Of a DNA stretch of 61,756 bases, positions 61,279 through 61,756 are shown piece after piece (position 1 is the first letter of the stretch; each line of letters begins with the position of its first letter). The notes under the pieces were generated by a model that searched no databases, was not told where the DNA came from, and was given only the letters and a program-made list of their open reading frames with translations. The DNA is from CAYLJJ01 sp964384025 (GTDB taxonomy: Bacteria > Myxococcota_A > Bradymonadia > UBA7976 > UBA1532). A program made the translations under genes and the position numbers. The DNA lies in assembly GCA_964384025.1 (NCBI GenBank), contig CAYLJJ010000025.1, positions 1 through 61,756 on the forward strand, written 5' to 3'.

Positions 61279-61756
61279 ATGAAAAAGGTAGGTATTTTTT
61301 TTTATTACTTACTCTATCGATAATCATATTACTTACATCAAGATGTTTGAAAGAGAAAACTGGATATGCAGAATCTCAGGAAATTGAATTTGAATATTAT
61401 GGTGTGGACGGATTTGTGGAATACAATTCCAATCTTACACTCTATGATGTTTTTGATATTTTAAATCGGAGTGAAAATATTTCATTCATGACAAACAAAA
61501 CACAAGCTACTTCAATCGCACAATTCAATTATTCATGTAATTCATTTCAAAATAATGAGAGTGACTATTTCTTTAACACTCTGCAAATGGATGAACGAAG
61601 AGGGAAAATCGAGATACGGATACATTATTCGACACCTTCGCCAATAGCGGGTGGTTTATTTCTTAAGGATGATAAAGAGTTTTGGGATAATGTAACGAAT
61701 CAGTATTTGAAGGACTTAGAAAAATATAATATATTATTTTATCGATTAATCGATGA
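61279..61756 (+). pseudogene. Frameshifted lipoprotein-like gene, running off the right edge
   Basis: The ATG at 61279 opens MKKVGIFF and then meets a run of nine T (61294-61302) and a stop after 14 codons. One added base there would restore a signal peptide (LLTLSIIILLTSRC) and an open frame of about 145 codons to the window end, with polar, Asn/Tyr/Phe-rich sequence (YYGVDGFVEYNSNLTLYD). The base composition is far more AT-rich than the rest of the window. Either a sequencing or assembly error in the homopolymer, or a phase-variable tract. No family recognised; the Cys is preceded by Arg, so the lipobox is imperfect. Confidence 0.5.

Noticed and set aside
1..61756. CRISPR arrays, tRNA and rRNA genes
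   Set aside because: I saw no regularly spaced repeats, cas genes, cloverleaf-like segments or rRNA-like stretches. A covariance-model scan would be needed to exclude a tRNA fully.

Overview
This window looks like a chromosomal segment of a Myxococcota-type (deltaproteobacterial, possibly Bradymonadia-like) predatory or surface-associated bacterium. The clues are MYXO-CTERM-like sorting tails (6.2 kb and 60.5 kb), an AgmX/PglI-type C-terminal domain, Cys-rich lipoproteins, a PEGA-domain protein, minor pilins with a PilY1-like protein, and a complete gspC-N type II secretion operon whose GspL is PilM-like. The taxonomic call is inference from gene content only.

Layout. 0.4-5.0 kb (+): hypF-hypC-hypD-hypE, the hydrogenase maturation set, with translational overlaps. 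5.1-6.3 kb (+): secreted CBM9-like protein with a sorting tail. 6.4-18.0 kb (-): a decayed OPA-family permease, a membrane protein, a MepA-like murein endopeptidase with an upstream charged membrane protein, a Cys-rich lipoprotein, an exported caspase-like protease, a heme-type hybrid histidine kinase, and a rhodanese/chemoreceptor pair. 18.5-25.9 kb (+): minor pilins, PilX, PilY1 and a PEGA protein behind a candidate sigma-54 promoter. 26.2-34.7 kb (+): a small membrane protein, a sodium/solute symporter, a metallophosphoesterase, a methyltransferase, argB, frr and glycogen phosphorylase. 34.7-50.3 kb (-): gspC to gspN preceded by an NtrC-type activator and a candidate sigma-54 promoter. 50.3-52.9 kb (-): DUF5916/CBM9 outer-membrane-like protein. 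52.9-57.5 kb (-): a diversity-generating retroelement (DGR). 57.5-60.1 kb: two lipoproteins and a PNGase F-like lipoprotein. 60.5-61.8 kb: an abrupt change of sequence character with truncated genes on both sides.

The most interesting system is the DGR at 52.9-57.5 kb. In transcription order it has: a target gene encoding an exported caspase-like protease fused through a coiled coil to an FGE-sulfatase (C-type-lectin-fold) domain; an HRDC-domain accessory gene; an Avd accessory gene; a DGR-class reverse transcriptase; and a template repeat immediately behind the RT stop codon. The 124-bp template repeat (53216-53339) and the variable repeat at the 3' end of the target gene (55446-55569) differ at 14 positions, and all 14 are adenines in the template, which is the signature of adenine-directed mutagenic retrohoming. 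All 14 changes are nonsynonymous, altering 10 residues. A second exported caspase of the same subfamily, lacking the variable domain, is encoded 43 kb away (11271-12653). The inferred picture is a hypervariable recognition domain wired to a protease effector domain, a plausible recognition/conflict or self/non-self system. The locus is bracketed by a near-perfect 35-bp direct repeat.
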